From positions 186,003 through 250,002 of the forward strand of contig NZ_FREZ01000005.1 in assembly GCF_900143525.1 (NCBI RefSeq): a stretch of DNA of 64,000 nt, read 5' to 3'. Both the position numbers and the translations under genes were made by a program. The notes beneath the pieces are model-generated. The model was not told the origin of the DNA. It ran no database searches and saw nothing but the letters and a program-made list of their open reading frames with translations. This document shows positions 26,325 to 35,108 of this stretch, in pieces; positions within the stretch are counted from its first letter, which is position 1; each line of letters begins with the position of its first letter. The stretch is from Ruegeria sp. Alg231-54. GTDB taxonomy: Bacteria; Pseudomonadota; Alphaproteobacteria; Rhodobacterales; Rhodobacteraceae.

Positions 26325-27603
26325 GATCGGGGAGGGGGGGCTGTGCGCCCTCCCTTTCCTGTTCGAGTTCTGGGCGCTGCCGCATCAGTTGCCGCCCGAA
26401 GGCGACTGGCGGTCTTGGGTCATCATGGGGGGGCGTGGGGCTGGTAAGACGCGGGCCGGGGCCGAATGGTTGCGACAGGTGGTCGAGGGGTCTTTGCCCT
26501 TGGATCGCGGCGAGGCGCGTCGTGTGGCGTTGGTGGGTGAGACCTTTGATCAGGTGCGCGATGTGATGATCTTTGGCGATAGCGGGATTTTACAGTGTTC
26601 GCCGCCGGATCGGCGACCTGTTTGGAAGGCGTCCGAACGGAAACTGGTCTGGCCCAACGGGGCCGAGGCGCAAGCGTTTTCGGCGCATGATCCCGAAGGG
26701 CTGAGGGGGCCTCAGTTCGATGCGGCCTGGGTGGATGAGCTGGCCAAGTGGAAGAAGGCTGGCGAGACCTGGGATATGCTGCAATTTGCGCTGCGCTTGG
26801 GTGAGCGGCCTCGGGTCTGTGTGACGACCACGCCTAGGAATGTGAAGGTCTTGAAGGAATTGCTGGCATCTCCGTCCACCGTGCAAACCCATGCGCCGAC
26901 TGAGGCGAACCGGGCTAACCTGGCGGACTCGTTTCTGGCCGAAGTGCGGGCGCGCTATGCGGGCACGCGGCTGGGGCGGCAGGAGTTGGACGGGGTGCTG
27001 TTGTCGGATGCCGAGGGGGCGTTGTGGACCGGGGCGATGCTGGACGCGGCGCGAGTTGAGAATGTACCTGATTTGGACCGTATAGTAGTGGCGCTGGACC
27101 CAGCGGTGACTGCTGGGTCGAATGCGGATGCCTGCGGGATCGTTGTCGTGGGCGCACAAGTGCAAGGGCCGCCCGAGGAGTGGCGCGCCTATTTGCTGGC
27201 CGACCGGACGGTGCAGGGCGTTGGCCCGGCGGGCTGGGCGCAGGCGGCGATTGACGCGATGGACGAGTTCGGGGCGGAACGGCTGGTGGCTGAGGTCAAT
27301 CAGGGCGGGCAACTGGTGGAAGAGGTTGTGCGACAGGTGGACCCTCTGGTGCCTTATCGCGCGGTGCGGGCGTCGCGCGGCAAGGTGGCACGGGCCGAGC
27401 CCGTGGCGGCGTTGTACGAGCAGGGGCGGGTCAGCCATGTGGCCGGGCTGGACGCGCTGGAGGAGCAGATGTGCCAGATGACCGCGCGCGGGTTCGAGGG
27501 GCAGGGCTCGTCCGACCGGGTCGACGCGCTGGTCTGGGCGCTGCATGAGTTGGTTGTGGGGCCTGCGGGGGCGTATCGGCGGCCGAGGGTAAGGGCGTTG
27601 TGA
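26188..27603 (+). CDS. GTA large terminase (ORFg2)
   Basis: DNA-packaging motor that fills GTA heads with host DNA. 471 residues. ATPase: Walker A GGRGAGKTRAGAEW near residue 78, Walker B-like AAWVDELAKW near 180, and CVTTTPRNVKVLKEL as coupling motif. The C-terminal RNase H-like nuclease has VALDPAVTAGSNADACG and the late SSDRVDALVWAL. TTG 26188 has GGAG 7 bases upstream; ATG 26233 is the alternative (15 residues shorter). The frame is intact. Downstream the usual terminase-portal coupling is broken by an inserted membrane-protein gene (27795-28487). Confidence 0.93.
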   Translation: MSNNITDKPELPKGDMRSTLRALDLRLGAGWLASAPAAVRDRFLSEIGEGGLCALPFLFEFWALPHQLPPEGDWRSWVIMGGRGAGKTRAGAEWLRQVVEGSLPLDRGEARRVALVGETFDQVRDVMIFGDSGILQCSPPDRRPVWKASERKLVWPNGAEAQAFSAHDPEGLRGPQFDAAWVDELAKWKKAGETWDMLQFALRLGERPRVCVTTTPRNVKVLKELLASPSTVQTHAPTEANRANLADSFLAEVRARYAGTRLGRQELDGVLLSDAEGALWTGAMLDAARVENVPDLDRIVVALDPAVTAGSNADACGIVVVGAQVQGPPEEWRAYLLADRTVQGVGPAGWAQAAIDAMDEFGAERLVAEVNQGGQLVEEVVRQVDPLVPYRAVRASRGKVARAEPVAALYEQGRVSHVAGLDALEEQMCQMTARGFEGQGSSDRVDALVWALHELVVGPAGAYRRPRVRAL

Positions 27604-27794
27604 AGGCAAGGGCTTGAAATCCATACTTTTGAGGTCGCTTTAGGACCGCTAGGATTTCTTCAACTGTAGGGTGATTTTTTTGCGTTTAAACAGCCTGCAA
27701 TTTGAGTTTGCTTAGCTATCTTGGGTTTTAATGCTCACAATCGAATTGAACCAAAAACTTGTAGCCCTCTCATGCAAATTCCGTCGAGGCACCC

Positions 27795-28487
27795 GTGAAG
27801 AAGAAATTGACTCTGCTGGCGATTGGTTCGGGCATACTTTACTTTGTTCTCGCCATCTATTTCCTCGGCCACGCGATGTGGGACTTCCACGATGACGCCA
27901 ATAACTTTGGTCTAGCCTATAAGTTCTTCGTTGCGAAAGCTTGCGCAGTAATTGCCTCGCTGCTCATGACGTCAGTCTTGTTCGGTTTTACCGAAAGGTT
28001 TGTTTTTGCGCCGCTAGTAATCTTTGTAAGCGGAGCAATGGTGCTGCTAGTCGGCTATTATGTGGTCAAAGACGAACCTTGGAGGTTCCAGCATATCGGA
28101 AGCGAAGGATACAGGGTGCCGCGTTCATACGCCGTAGGTTTGGACTATGGACCGCCGGGAGGTGGATTGCGGGTGGTGTACTGTGCCCATGATTTTGGCG
28201 GGGGCCGTAGACCGGATGACAAAAAGTGCGAACGTACGGGTTTTAGTATCCGACACACGAGTTCTCCGTTTTATCGTGAACTCAGCCGGAAACGTGAAGT
28301 TTCGTGTAACACATATAGCGATGGGGAAAAGTGCCGCGTTGCAACTGACACTGAGCTTGGACAACTCAACTACGCAATCAAATCCCCATCCATCGCCCCC
28401 GAAGACGCCGAAGAACTTGAAGGCCGTTTGCTAAATCTATTGCGCGGCTGGCGGCTCGAGAGTGAATCCAGTAATTCCCAACACTGA
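27795..28487 (+). CDS. unknown membrane protein inserted in the GTA cluster
   Basis: 230 residues; not recognised. Three hydrophobic helices (~4-27, ~45-68, ~72-93) precede a soluble, basic domain (~100-230) with four Cys (YCAHDFG, DDKKCERTG, REVSCNTYSDGEKCR) that could form disulphides if periplasmic. GTG 27795 has GAGG upstream. The gene and the ~190 bases before it are clearly less GC-rich than the GTA genes on both sides, and codon choice differs. It interrupts the conserved g2-g3 order, so it looks like a later insertion. No repeats or transposase remain at its edges. Confidence 0.65.
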   Translation: MKKKLTLLAIGSGILYFVLAIYFLGHAMWDFHDDANNFGLAYKFFVAKACAVIASLLMTSVLFGFTERFVFAPLVIFVSGAMVLLVGYYVVKDEPWRFQHIGSEGYRVPRSYAVGLDYGPPGGGLRVVYCAHDFGGGRRPDDKKCERTGFSIRHTSSPFYRELSRKREVSCNTYSDGEKCRVATDTELGQLNYAIKSPSIAPEDAEELEGRLLNLLRGWRLESESSNSQH

Positions 28488-28599
28488 ACGTCGCAACCCG
28501 TTGCCCACCCCCCGTACGCCCCGTTCCCAAGCCCTAAACTTCTTTCCGTCATAACTCCTTTCAACAAGCCGGGCAGAGCGGCGGCAGAAAGGAGCACAG

Positions 28600-29763
28600 A
28601 TGGTATTCGATTTCTTGCGTCGTGGATCGGCTGATGAGGCGCCCGAGGCGAAGGCGAGCGCGGCGGGGCCGGTGGTGGCGTGGCAGACGGGCGGGCGCGC
28701 GGCGTGGAGCCCCAGAGATGCGGTGTCGCTGACGCGGACTGGGTTTTCGGGGAACCCGGTGGGGTTTCGCTCGGTCAAGTTGATTGCCGAGGCGGCAGCC
28801 GCTTTGCCTCTGGTGCTGCAGGATCAGGCGCAGCGCTATGATGTGCATCCGATCATATCCCTAATTCGCCGTCCGAATGCGGCGCAGGGGCGGGCGGAGT
28901 TGATGGAGGCTCTGTTCGGACAGTTGTTGCTGTCGGGGAACGCCTATGTCGAGGCGGCACAGGCCGAGGATGGATTGCCGATTGAACTGCACGTCCTGCG
29001 CTCGGACCGGATGAGTGTGGTGCCGGGGGCGGATGGGTGGCCCAAGGCGTATGACTATACGGCGGGCGGCAAGACGCATCGTTTCCCGGCTGATGCGATC
29101 TGTCATATCAAATTATTCCACCCGCAAGACGACCACTATGGGTTCTCGCCGATGCAAGCTGCGGCGATGGCGATTGATGTGCATAACAGCGCGTCGCGGT
29201 GGTCGAAATCATTGCTGGACAATGCTGCGCGGCCTTCGGGCGCGTTGGTGTGGAAAGGCGGCGATGGACATGGGGTGATGGCCGAGGATCAATTCCGCCG
29301 CTTGTCCGATGAGATTGAGCAGAACTATCGCGGGGCGCGCAATGCAGGCCGTCCGATGGTTCTGGAAGGGGGGCTCGATTGGAAGCCGATGGGTTTCTCA
29401 CCCTCTGACATGGAGTTTCAAAAGACCAAGGAAGCCGCCGCCCGCGAGATCGCGCTGGCCTTTGGGGTCCCGCCGATGCTGCTGGGGATCCAAGGCGACG
29501 CGACCTATTCGAACTATCAGGAGGCCAACCGGGCGTTTTACCGCCTGACCGTTCTGCCCCTGGTGACGCGGGTGGCGGCGGCGGTGTCGGAATGGTTGGC
29601 GGGCTTTACTGGCGAAGAACTGGTGTTGAAACCCGACCTAGATCAGGTGCCGGCGCTGTCGGCGGAGCGGGATGCGCAATGGGCGCGAGTCAACGGTGCC
29701 GAGTTCCTGACAGACGCTGAAAAACGCGGGATGCTGGGGCTGCCGGAGCGTGCAGATGGCTGA
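28600..29763 (+). CDS. GTA portal protein (ORFg3)
   Basis: HK97-type portal ring through which DNA enters the head. 387 residues, intact. Family features: GNPVGFRSVKLIAEAAAALPL near residue 50, NAYVEAAQAEDGLP, HIKLFHPQDDHYGFSPMQAA near 170 and FGVPPMLLGIQGDATYSNYQEANRAFY near 290. AAAGGAG precedes ATG 28600. It overlaps the next small gene by 8 bases, so portal, g3.5 and protease are tightly coupled. Confidence 0.93.
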   Translation: MVFDFLRRGSADEAPEAKASAAGPVVAWQTGGRAAWSPRDAVSLTRTGFSGNPVGFRSVKLIAEAAAALPLVLQDQAQRYDVHPIISLIRRPNAAQGRAELMEALFGQLLLSGNAYVEAAQAEDGLPIELHVLRSDRMSVVPGADGWPKAYDYTAGGKTHRFPADAICHIKLFHPQDDHYGFSPMQAAAMAIDVHNSASRWSKSLLDNAARPSGALVWKGGDGHGVMAEDQFRRLSDEIEQNYRGARNAGRPMVLEGGLDWKPMGFSPSDMEFQKTKEAAAREIALAFGVPPMLLGIQGDATYSNYQEANRAFYRLTVLPLVTRVAAAVSEWLAGFTGEELVLKPDLDQVPALSAERDAQWARVNGAEFLTDAEKRGMLGLPERADG

Positions 29764-29974
29764 GGGGTATCCGCCGTTTGACTGTGCGCCGGGCCTGCGC
29801 TTGGCTGCGCATGAACGGGTGGCCGAGATTCAGCACGCGCATCTATGCAGGCGGCTGGATCAGATCGAAGAGATGATGGAGCGGCTGGAGAAACGGTTGT
29901 GGCTGACGGTCTATGGAGTCGTTGCGGTGATCCTGGCGCAAGCGTTTCAGTCAATTCTGGTGGTGTCGCCATGA
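29756..29974 (+). CDS. GTA ORFg3.5-type small membrane-associated protein
   Basis: A 72-residue protein between portal and protease. A charged helical N-terminal part with a heptad pattern (RRLDQIEEMMERLEKRL) is followed by one hydrophobic segment (~50-68, LTVYGVVAVILAQAFQSIL). It overlaps the portal stop by 8 bases, with GGAG just upstream. The same small frame is found at this position in other GTA clusters (ORFg3.5). Role unknown. Confidence 0.7.
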   Translation: MAEGYPPFDCAPGLRLAAHERVAEIQHAHLCRRLDQIEEMMERLEKRLWLTVYGVVAVILAQAFQSILVVSP

Positions 29975-30000
29975 ATTCAGAGGCTTATGAGGAGGTGTTC

Positions 30001-30546
30001 ATGGATTTAGAACACAAGTTTGCGCGGTTTAGCGATGGATTGTCGGTGACCGAGGACGCGGTGATCGAGGGTTATGCCAGCCTGTTTGGGCAGGTCGATC
30101 AAGGGAGCGATGTGGTGCAGAAAGGCGCCTATCGCAGGTCGTTGGCCGGGCTGAAGGCGGCAGGTCAGCGGGTCAAGATGCTGTGGCAGCACAACCCGGC
30201 GCAGCCCATCGGTGTTTGGGACGACGTGCGCGAGGATGAGCGCGGGCTTTGGGTCAAGGGACGTATGTTGGAAAGCACGCAGAAAGGTCGTGAAGCCGCG
30301 GAATTGATCCGGGCCGGGGCCATTGATGGGCTGTCGATCGGCTATCGTACCAAACGAGCCATAAAAAATGAAAAGGGCCATCGGGTCCTGACCGAACTGG
30401 AGCTGTGGGAGGTGTCGCTTGTGACTTTTCCGATGCTGCCCAGTGCGCGGGTGGCGGCAAAGGGGTCGACCCCGGACGCCGAGGACACCCTGCGCTGTAT
30501 TGCCGAGGTGTTTGATCACGCCCGGCAGGAGCTGGCGCGAACCTAG
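30001..30546 (+). CDS. GTA prohead protease (ORFg4)
   Basis: HK97-family (S78) serine protease that matures the capsid. 181 residues. The family core is visible: GYASLFGQVDQGSDVVQKGAY, MLWQHNPAQPIGVWDDV (catalytic His) and GAIDGLSIGYRT (catalytic Ser), then the VSLVTFPMLPSARV end motif. ATG 30001 has GAGGAGG upstream; ATG 29971 in the same frame overlaps g3.5 and lacks a site. Intact and 34 bases before the capsid gene. Confidence 0.9.
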   Translation: MDLEHKFARFSDGLSVTEDAVIEGYASLFGQVDQGSDVVQKGAYRRSLAGLKAAGQRVKMLWQHNPAQPIGVWDDVREDERGLWVKGRMLESTQKGREAAELIRAGAIDGLSIGYRTKRAIKNEKGHRVLTELELWEVSLVTFPMLPSARVAAKGSTPDAEDTLRCIAEVFDHARQELART

Positions 30547-30580
30547 CGCGCCTCAAACCCACTCATACAAGGAAGTGCTG

Positions 30581-31759
30581 ATGAGCAAGACCGAGACCCC
30601 GGCCTTGACCGGAGAGGGTGTGCCCCTGGTTCAAGAGGTGAAGCAGGCGATGACTGGCTTCGTGAACGAATTCAAGGGCCTGAAGGCTGAAGTTAAAACA
30701 AAACTGCAACAGACAGAAGAGCGACTTACCATGCTGGATCGTAAATCAATCATCGCGGCGCGCCCGCATCTTGCGGCATCAATCGAGGACGGTGCGCCGC
30801 ATCAGAAGGCTTTCGACGCCTATGTAAGATGCGGTGACGATGACGGCCTGCGTGGTCTTGATATGGAAGCCAAATCGCTGTCCAGCGCCGTTAACAGCGA
30901 TGGCGGATATCTGGTCGATCCGCAAACCGCCGAGATGATCAAGTCGGTGCTGAAATCCACGGCCTCGATCCGTTCGATCGCTTCGGTAGTGAATGTCGAG
31001 GCAAATTCGTTCGACGTGTTGATCGACCACACCGACGTGGGCGCCGGCTGGGCGGATGAAAGCTCAGCGGCCACCGAGACAGCGACCCCGTCAATTGATC
31101 GAATCTCGATTGCCCTGCACGAGCTGAGCGCGCTGCCCAAGGCGTCGCAACGTTTGCTGGATGACGGCGCGTTTGATGTCGAGGGATGGCTGGCCGGTCG
31201 TATTGCTGACAAGTTTGCCCGTGCCGAAGCGGCGGCGTTCATCTCGGGCGATGGCGCGGACAAACCCAACGGCATTCTGAACCATGCCAAGGTCGACAAT
31301 GATGTCTGGACCTGGGGCAATCTGGGCTATGTCCCGACCGGCATTGACGGTGGTGTCGATGCGGATGCGATTGTCGATGTGGTCTATGCGCTGGGCGCGC
31401 AATACCGCGTCAATGGAACTTTCGTGATGAATTCAAAAACCGCCGGTGTGATCCGCAAGCTGAAAGACAGCGATGGTCGCTTCCTCTGGTCTGACGGTCT
31501 GGCTGCGGGTGAGCCTGCACGCCTGATGGGGTATCCGGTGCTGATTGCCGAGGATATGCCGGATGCGGGCACCGATAGCTTCTCGATCGCATTCGGTGAC
31601 TTCCAGGCCGGTTACACCATTGCCGAACGACCTGATCTGCGTGTCTTGCGCGATCCGTTCAGCGCCAAGCCGCACGTTCTGTTCTATGCGACCAAGCGCG
31701 TGGGCGGCGACGTGAGCGACTTTGCCGCGATCAAGCTAGTGAAATTCGGCACCGCCTAA
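30581..31759 (+). CDS. GTA major capsid protein (ORFg5)
   Basis: HK97-fold major head protein, 392 residues. The N-terminal ~100 residues are helical scaffold-like sequence normally removed by the protease (FVNEFKGLKAEVKTKLQQTEERL). The capsid core follows: SVNSDGGYLVDPQT-type start (SAVNSDGGYLVDPQ), WADESSAATETATPS, ELSALPKASQRLLDD and GFFIAEDMPDAG-like end (LIAEDMPDAGTDSF). ATG 30581 has AAGGAAG upstream. Intact, so assembly of heads is conceivable even though the tail genes are gone. Confidence 0.95.
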   Translation: MSKTETPALTGEGVPLVQEVKQAMTGFVNEFKGLKAEVKTKLQQTEERLTMLDRKSIIAARPHLAASIEDGAPHQKAFDAYVRCGDDDGLRGLDMEAKSLSSAVNSDGGYLVDPQTAEMIKSVLKSTASIRSIASVVNVEANSFDVLIDHTDVGAGWADESSAATETATPSIDRISIALHELSALPKASQRLLDDGAFDVEGWLAGRIADKFARAEAAAFISGDGADKPNGILNHAKVDNDVWTWGNLGYVPTGIDGGVDADAIVDVVYALGAQYRVNGTFVMNSKTAGVIRKLKDSDGRFLWSDGLAAGEPARLMGYPVLIAEDMPDAGTDSFSIAFGDFQAGYTIAERPDLRVLRDPFSAKPHVLFYATKRVGGDVSDFAAIKLVKFGTA

Positions 31760-31929
31760 GCGGTGACGGATCCGGGGGGCAATTGGCCCCTCGGGCGCGG
31801 GCGCGGGCCGGGGTGAGATCCCCTGCGTTGTCTAGCTGCTCCCCTCCGTCCGAGCAACGTGGGGCGGCGCGTGCCCGTCATTTTCCTGAGTGAGGCCCCC
31901 GGAGGGGTCCGAGATTGCGGAGTGAATGG

Positions 31930-32409
31930 ATGATGTTGATCGAAGAAACCGCCATCGCGGATGCGGCGCTGCCGGTGGATCAGTTTAAGGCGCATCTGCG
32001 GCTGGGCACGGGCTTTGCCGAAGACAGCGTACAGGACGATGTGCTGAAAGGTTTTCTGCGCGCAGCCGCTGCGGCAATCGAAGCGCGCACAGGCAAGGTT
32101 TTGATCGAGCGCGATTTTTCCTGGAGCCTGACCGTCTGGCGAAACCAGTCGGGAGAGGTGCTGCCGGTGGCTCCGGTCACCGACGTCAAGAGTGTGACTC
32201 TGGCAGATGCAGAAGGTGCAGAGACTGTCGTCGCCCCGGATAGATACCGGTTGGAAAAAGATGCTCAGCGCCCCCGGTTACGCCCCGTGGGGCCACTGAT
32301 GCCGAAGATGTCAAAGGGTAGTTCTATCAGGATCGTCTTTGCCGCTGATAACCGGCTCAGAGGTGCCGCATGCGCCTCACCTAGCTGTGTCCGCCGACCC
32401 CTGGCCTAG
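31930..32409 (+). pseudogene. truncated GTA head-tail connector (ORFg6)
   Basis: The first ~137 residues match the GTA/HK97 gp6 adaptor (EETAIADAALPVDQFKAHL, GRTGKVLIERDF-like core, VAPDRYRLEKDAQRPRL, IRIVFA). The conserved continuation (GFG...DLAQAV...LAAxYYE) is missing. At about 32340 the frame enters sequence whose sense lies in another frame, giving a spurious tail DNRLRGAACASPS and a stop at 32409. Start ATG 31930 has GGAG 7 bases upstream. The break is the left edge of a large deletion. The product would be a non-functional connector. Confidence 0.85.
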
Positions 32410-33241
32410 CAGCGCCGCAGTGTATTCGGCCGTGAATGATGAGGATTATACCTTGCAAGAGGTTATCTCGGCGCAGGCCGTTATCGGGTTTACTCAATCG
32501 CCTTTGCGGCGCGCCGGCGTGGGGGTTTGTGACGACGGTGCGCCGCTGCGCGTCAGGCTGGTCGATGGCTTGCTGGAATCGCGCCCGCGCGACGCTTTGT
32601 TGAATGGTGCCAATCTGGTCGCAATAGGGGACGGGACGCTCGGCAACTGGGAACTGTTCCAGTTCGCCAGCGCCGAACTTGTGGGTCAGGGGACCTACGC
32701 CCTATCGGGGCGCCTGCGTGGGCAATTGGGGACGGACAGTGTCATGCCTAAAACCTAGCCTGAAGGTTCAACTTTTATCTTGCTGGATGAAAGAGTGTTC
32801 CAAACCGGGCTGTTTCGGTCTGAAAGGCGGGTGGCGAAACACTATCGCATCGGACCCGGAACGCGTGCCTATGACGATCCTTCTTTCCTCCACCAGGTTC
32901 ACGCCTTCGACGGCAACGGACTTCGGCCATATGCTCCGGTGCATGTCAAATCGGCGAAAATCGGAGCGGGTGACGAAATTTCGTGGATCCGTCGAACCCG
33001 GCTGGATGGCGATGGCTGGGATGGATTTGACGTGCCGCTGGGGGAAGAGACTGAATCCTATCTGGTGAAAATCAGGATCAACGGGTCAGTAATACGCGAA
33101 CAGGTTACGTCAGAGCCGCGCTGGACATACCCATCAACGATGAAGGCCGCAGATGGCGTAACCGGCACTTACGAGGTTGATGTTGCACAGATCTCTGCCA
33201 GCTACGGGCCGGGTTCCGCCGCACGTCTTCTGGTTGGATAA
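32339..33241 (+). pseudogene. 3' remnant of GTA tail/host-specificity gene (ORFg15) with internal TAG
   Basis: One frame of ~300 codons carries the C-terminal part of the large g15 tail-tip protein: LPLITGSEVPHAPHLAVSA, then RVRLVDGLLES, then after the stop LLDERVFQTGLF, YRIGPGTRAYDDPSFLHQV, IRRTRLDGDGWDGFDVPLGEE. The stop is TAG at 32756-32758, between VMPKT and PEGSTF, where relatives have Trp; TGG to TAG explains it. The preceding ~1000 codons of g15 and g7-g14 are absent. The junction with g6 is out of frame and overlaps it by a few bases (ttgccgct). Confidence 0.85.
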
Positions 33242-33248
33242 GGCACGT

Positions 33249-33545
33249 ATGCGTCCTGTTTTGCACGGCGATGTAAGTGCCGCGGCGCGGGTATTGCTGA
33301 ACGCGCCGCCTTCCGACCGGGAACGCCTGTGCACCAGAATGATCAACGAAGCTGAACTGGCCGACATCTATGTCGGCCATACAGGCCGGCTACACCCGCT
33401 GTTTGGCAATGGCTCATTGATGACAGTGGCCCGAACCCGGCCATTGGCCAATGAGCCAAGCTTTGACGATTTGCAATATTGCCAGTGTTTTGAGATGGTT
33501 CTGCGATGCCTGGTTCAATTCCGCGTTACCCGGATGCGCAGCTGA
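33249..33545 (+). CDS. conserved Rhodobacterales hypothetical protein found beside GTA clusters
   Basis: A 98-residue protein with no signal peptide or TM. It resembles a small conserved family that commonly follows GTA ORFg15 (DUF7742-type, as far as I recognise it): MRPVLHGDVSAAARVLL, GNGSLMTVARTRP, DDLQYCQCFEMVLR. AAGG lies just upstream of ATG 33249. Function unknown. It shows that the right flank of the GTA locus is in its normal place. Its last 20 bases overlap the 3' end of the convergent dksA-like gene. Confidence 0.65.
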   Translation: MRPVLHGDVSAAARVLLNAPPSDRERLCTRMINEAELADIYVGHTGRLHPLFGNGSLMTVARTRPLANEPSFDDLQYCQCFEMVLRCLVQFRVTRMRS

Positions 33546-33864
33546 CGCACTTGCTGGCCGCCGGATCAAGGTTCAGACGACCAACCGGAATCTCTTCGCC
33601 GCAATCCTCGCAATACCCGAATTCACCATCTTTGATCCGGGTCAGGGCCACTGACAATCGGCGTGTTTCGATATCCCGATTTGCTTGCTGAGCCTTGGCC
33701 ATGGCCTGATTTTGCAGGGCGTCCATTCGGCTGAGCCGCCCGACGGCCTGTTGGTCCAGTTCAACAACTGCCTGCGCCTCGGTTCCAAGCGCAGAGTGCG
33801 CGGCCAATTCGTCCAATCGCGCGCGGATACGGGCTTCGAAATCCTCTAACTGGGTTTCATTCAT
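33526..33864 (-). CDS. DksA/TraR-family zinc-finger protein
   Basis: 112 residues. The C-terminal C4 zinc finger is complete: YCEDCGEEIPVGRLNLDP followed by KCVSC. The N-terminal part is a coiled-coil-like helical hairpin (LEDFEARIRARLDELAAHS, RMDALQNQAMAKAQQAN). Family members insert a coiled coil into the RNA polymerase secondary channel and modulate promoters with ppGpp. It is shorter than E. coli DksA (151), so a TraR/DksA-like variant. ATG 33864 gives MNETQLEDF. Divergent from cysE. Confidence 0.88.
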   Translation of the reverse strand: MNETQLEDFEARIRARLDELAAHSALGTEAQAVVELDQQAVGRLSRMDALQNQAMAKAQQANRDIETRRLSVALTRIKDGEFGYCEDCGEEIPVGRLNLDPAASKCVSCASG

Positions 33865-33948
33865 TTTCGTTGCCCTGCAGATCACGGGTTTGCGTTTGGT
33901 GATTTTACAACTAAATGGCATTCTAGGCGCAGCAAAGGATGAAAAGCC

Positions 33949-34758
33949 ATGTTCGAAACGCGCAGTCATGTGACCACTGTAGACCCTGTTTGGGATCGCA
34001 TCACGACCGAAGCTCAGACGGCCGTCGAAATCGAGCCTTTGATGGGCGGGCTGGTGCATGCCTGTATTTTGCATCACCGCAGCCTGGAGCGGGCGCTGTC
34101 CTACCGGATTGCGGCCAAGCTGTGCTCGAACGAAATGTCGATGATGGTGCTGCGTGAGATCGTGGACGAAGCCTATGCCAACGACGCCTCGCTGATCGAG
34201 GCGGCGCGCGCGGATCTGATGGCTGTCTATGAACGCGATCCGGCTTGCCACCGTCTGTTGCAGCCAATCCTGTACTTCAAAGGGTATCAGGCCATGCAAG
34301 CCTATCGCGTGGGGCACTGGTTGTGGCGCAAAGGGCGGCATGATCTGGCATATTTCTTCCAGATGCGCTCGTCCGAGATTTTCGGGATCGATATTCACCC
34401 TGCGGCAAAGATCGGCAAGGGGATCATGATCGACCACGCGCATTCCATCGTGATCGGTGAAACGGCCGTTGTCGGGGACAACGTCTCGATGTTGCATTCG
34501 GTGACTCTTGGCGGGACCGGAAAAGAAGAAGAAAAACGGCACCCCACAATTGGCGACGGTGTCCTGATCGGCGCGGGTGCCAAGGTTCTGGGGAATATCT
34601 TAGTCGGCCATTGCAGTCGCATCGCTGCGGGTTCCGTGGTGCTGCAGGAAGTTCCTGCGTGCAAAACCGTGGCCGGGATTCCGGCGAAGATCGTCGGAGA
34701 GGCCGGGTGTGATCAGCCGTCGATCTCGATGGACCACATGCTGGGCAAAGACCAGTAA
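33949..34758 (+). CDS. cysE: serine O-acetyltransferase
   Basis: First step of cysteine synthesis: acetyl-CoA + L-serine to O-acetylserine. 269 residues, normal for CysE. The N-terminal helical domain (~10-140) is followed by the left-handed beta-helix of hexapeptide repeats: GIDIHPAAKIGKGIMIDHAHSIVIGETAVVGDNV and DGVLIGAGAKVLGNILVG. The catalytic Asp/His pair sits in IDHAHSIV. Hexapeptide end and C-terminal tail (cysteine feedback site) are present. Divergent from the dksA-like gene. Confidence 0.95.
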   Translation: MFETRSHVTTVDPVWDRITTEAQTAVEIEPLMGGLVHACILHHRSLERALSYRIAAKLCSNEMSMMVLREIVDEAYANDASLIEAARADLMAVYERDPACHRLLQPILYFKGYQAMQAYRVGHWLWRKGRHDLAYFFQMRSSEIFGIDIHPAAKIGKGIMIDHAHSIVIGETAVVGDNVSMLHSVTLGGTGKEEEKRHPTIGDGVLIGAGAKVLGNILVGHCSRIAAGSVVLQEVPACKTVAGIPAKIVGEAGCDQPSISMDHMLGKDQ

Positions 34759-34764
34759 CTCAAG

Positions 34765-35001
34765 TCAGTTCAAGCGATTGTTCTTTTCGATCAATCGCTT
34801 GCGACGCCGTTCTTCACGCCTCATTTTCCGCTCTTTTTTTCGTTTGGCGCGCTCGGCTTCACGCTTGGCGGTGTCGACCGGGTCAGAGCTGAAGGCAGAA
34901 TGTTCACCCAAATAGCTGTTGGGCTTTGCATAGACTCCGGTTGGTACAGCGATCGCAATGGCCGCGACCAGCAAGAGTTTTGTCGAATGGTCGGAGACCA
35001 T
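34765..35001 (-). CDS. small exported Lys/Arg/Glu-rich protein
   Basis: A 78-residue protein with a clear signal peptide (~1-25, ending GVYA). The mature half is almost pure charged residues (AKREAERAKRKKERKMRREERR), likely a single long helix. The ATG at 35001 is the first in the coding-like part; the frame continues upstream but crosses intergenic DNA. Unrecognised. Periplasmic location inferred. Lies between cysE (convergent, 6 bases apart) and the pdh operon. Confidence 0.55.
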   Translation of the reverse strand: MVSDHSTKLLLVAAIAIAVPTGVYAKPNSYLGEHSAFSSDPVDTAKREAERAKRKKERKMRREERRRKRLIEKNNRLN

Positions 35002-35108
35002 GGCGCACCTGTGTTTGAGGTTCCTCAACAAACAAGTTGGGTAACTGCGTGTGATTGAGCAACAAATGCGGTGATCACAAACGCTCACGTCACAGTTTTG
35101 AATGGGGT

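Noticed and set aside
26590-27624. A 344-residue open frame opposite the terminase
   Set aside because: High-GC antisense frame, no recognisable domain.
27795-28487. Insertion sequence interrupting the GTA
   Set aside because: No transposase, terminal repeats or target duplication visible; better described as an inserted cargo gene.
31760-31929. Extra gene between capsid and g6
   Set aside because: Only short G-rich non-coding sequence; no start with a ribosome site.
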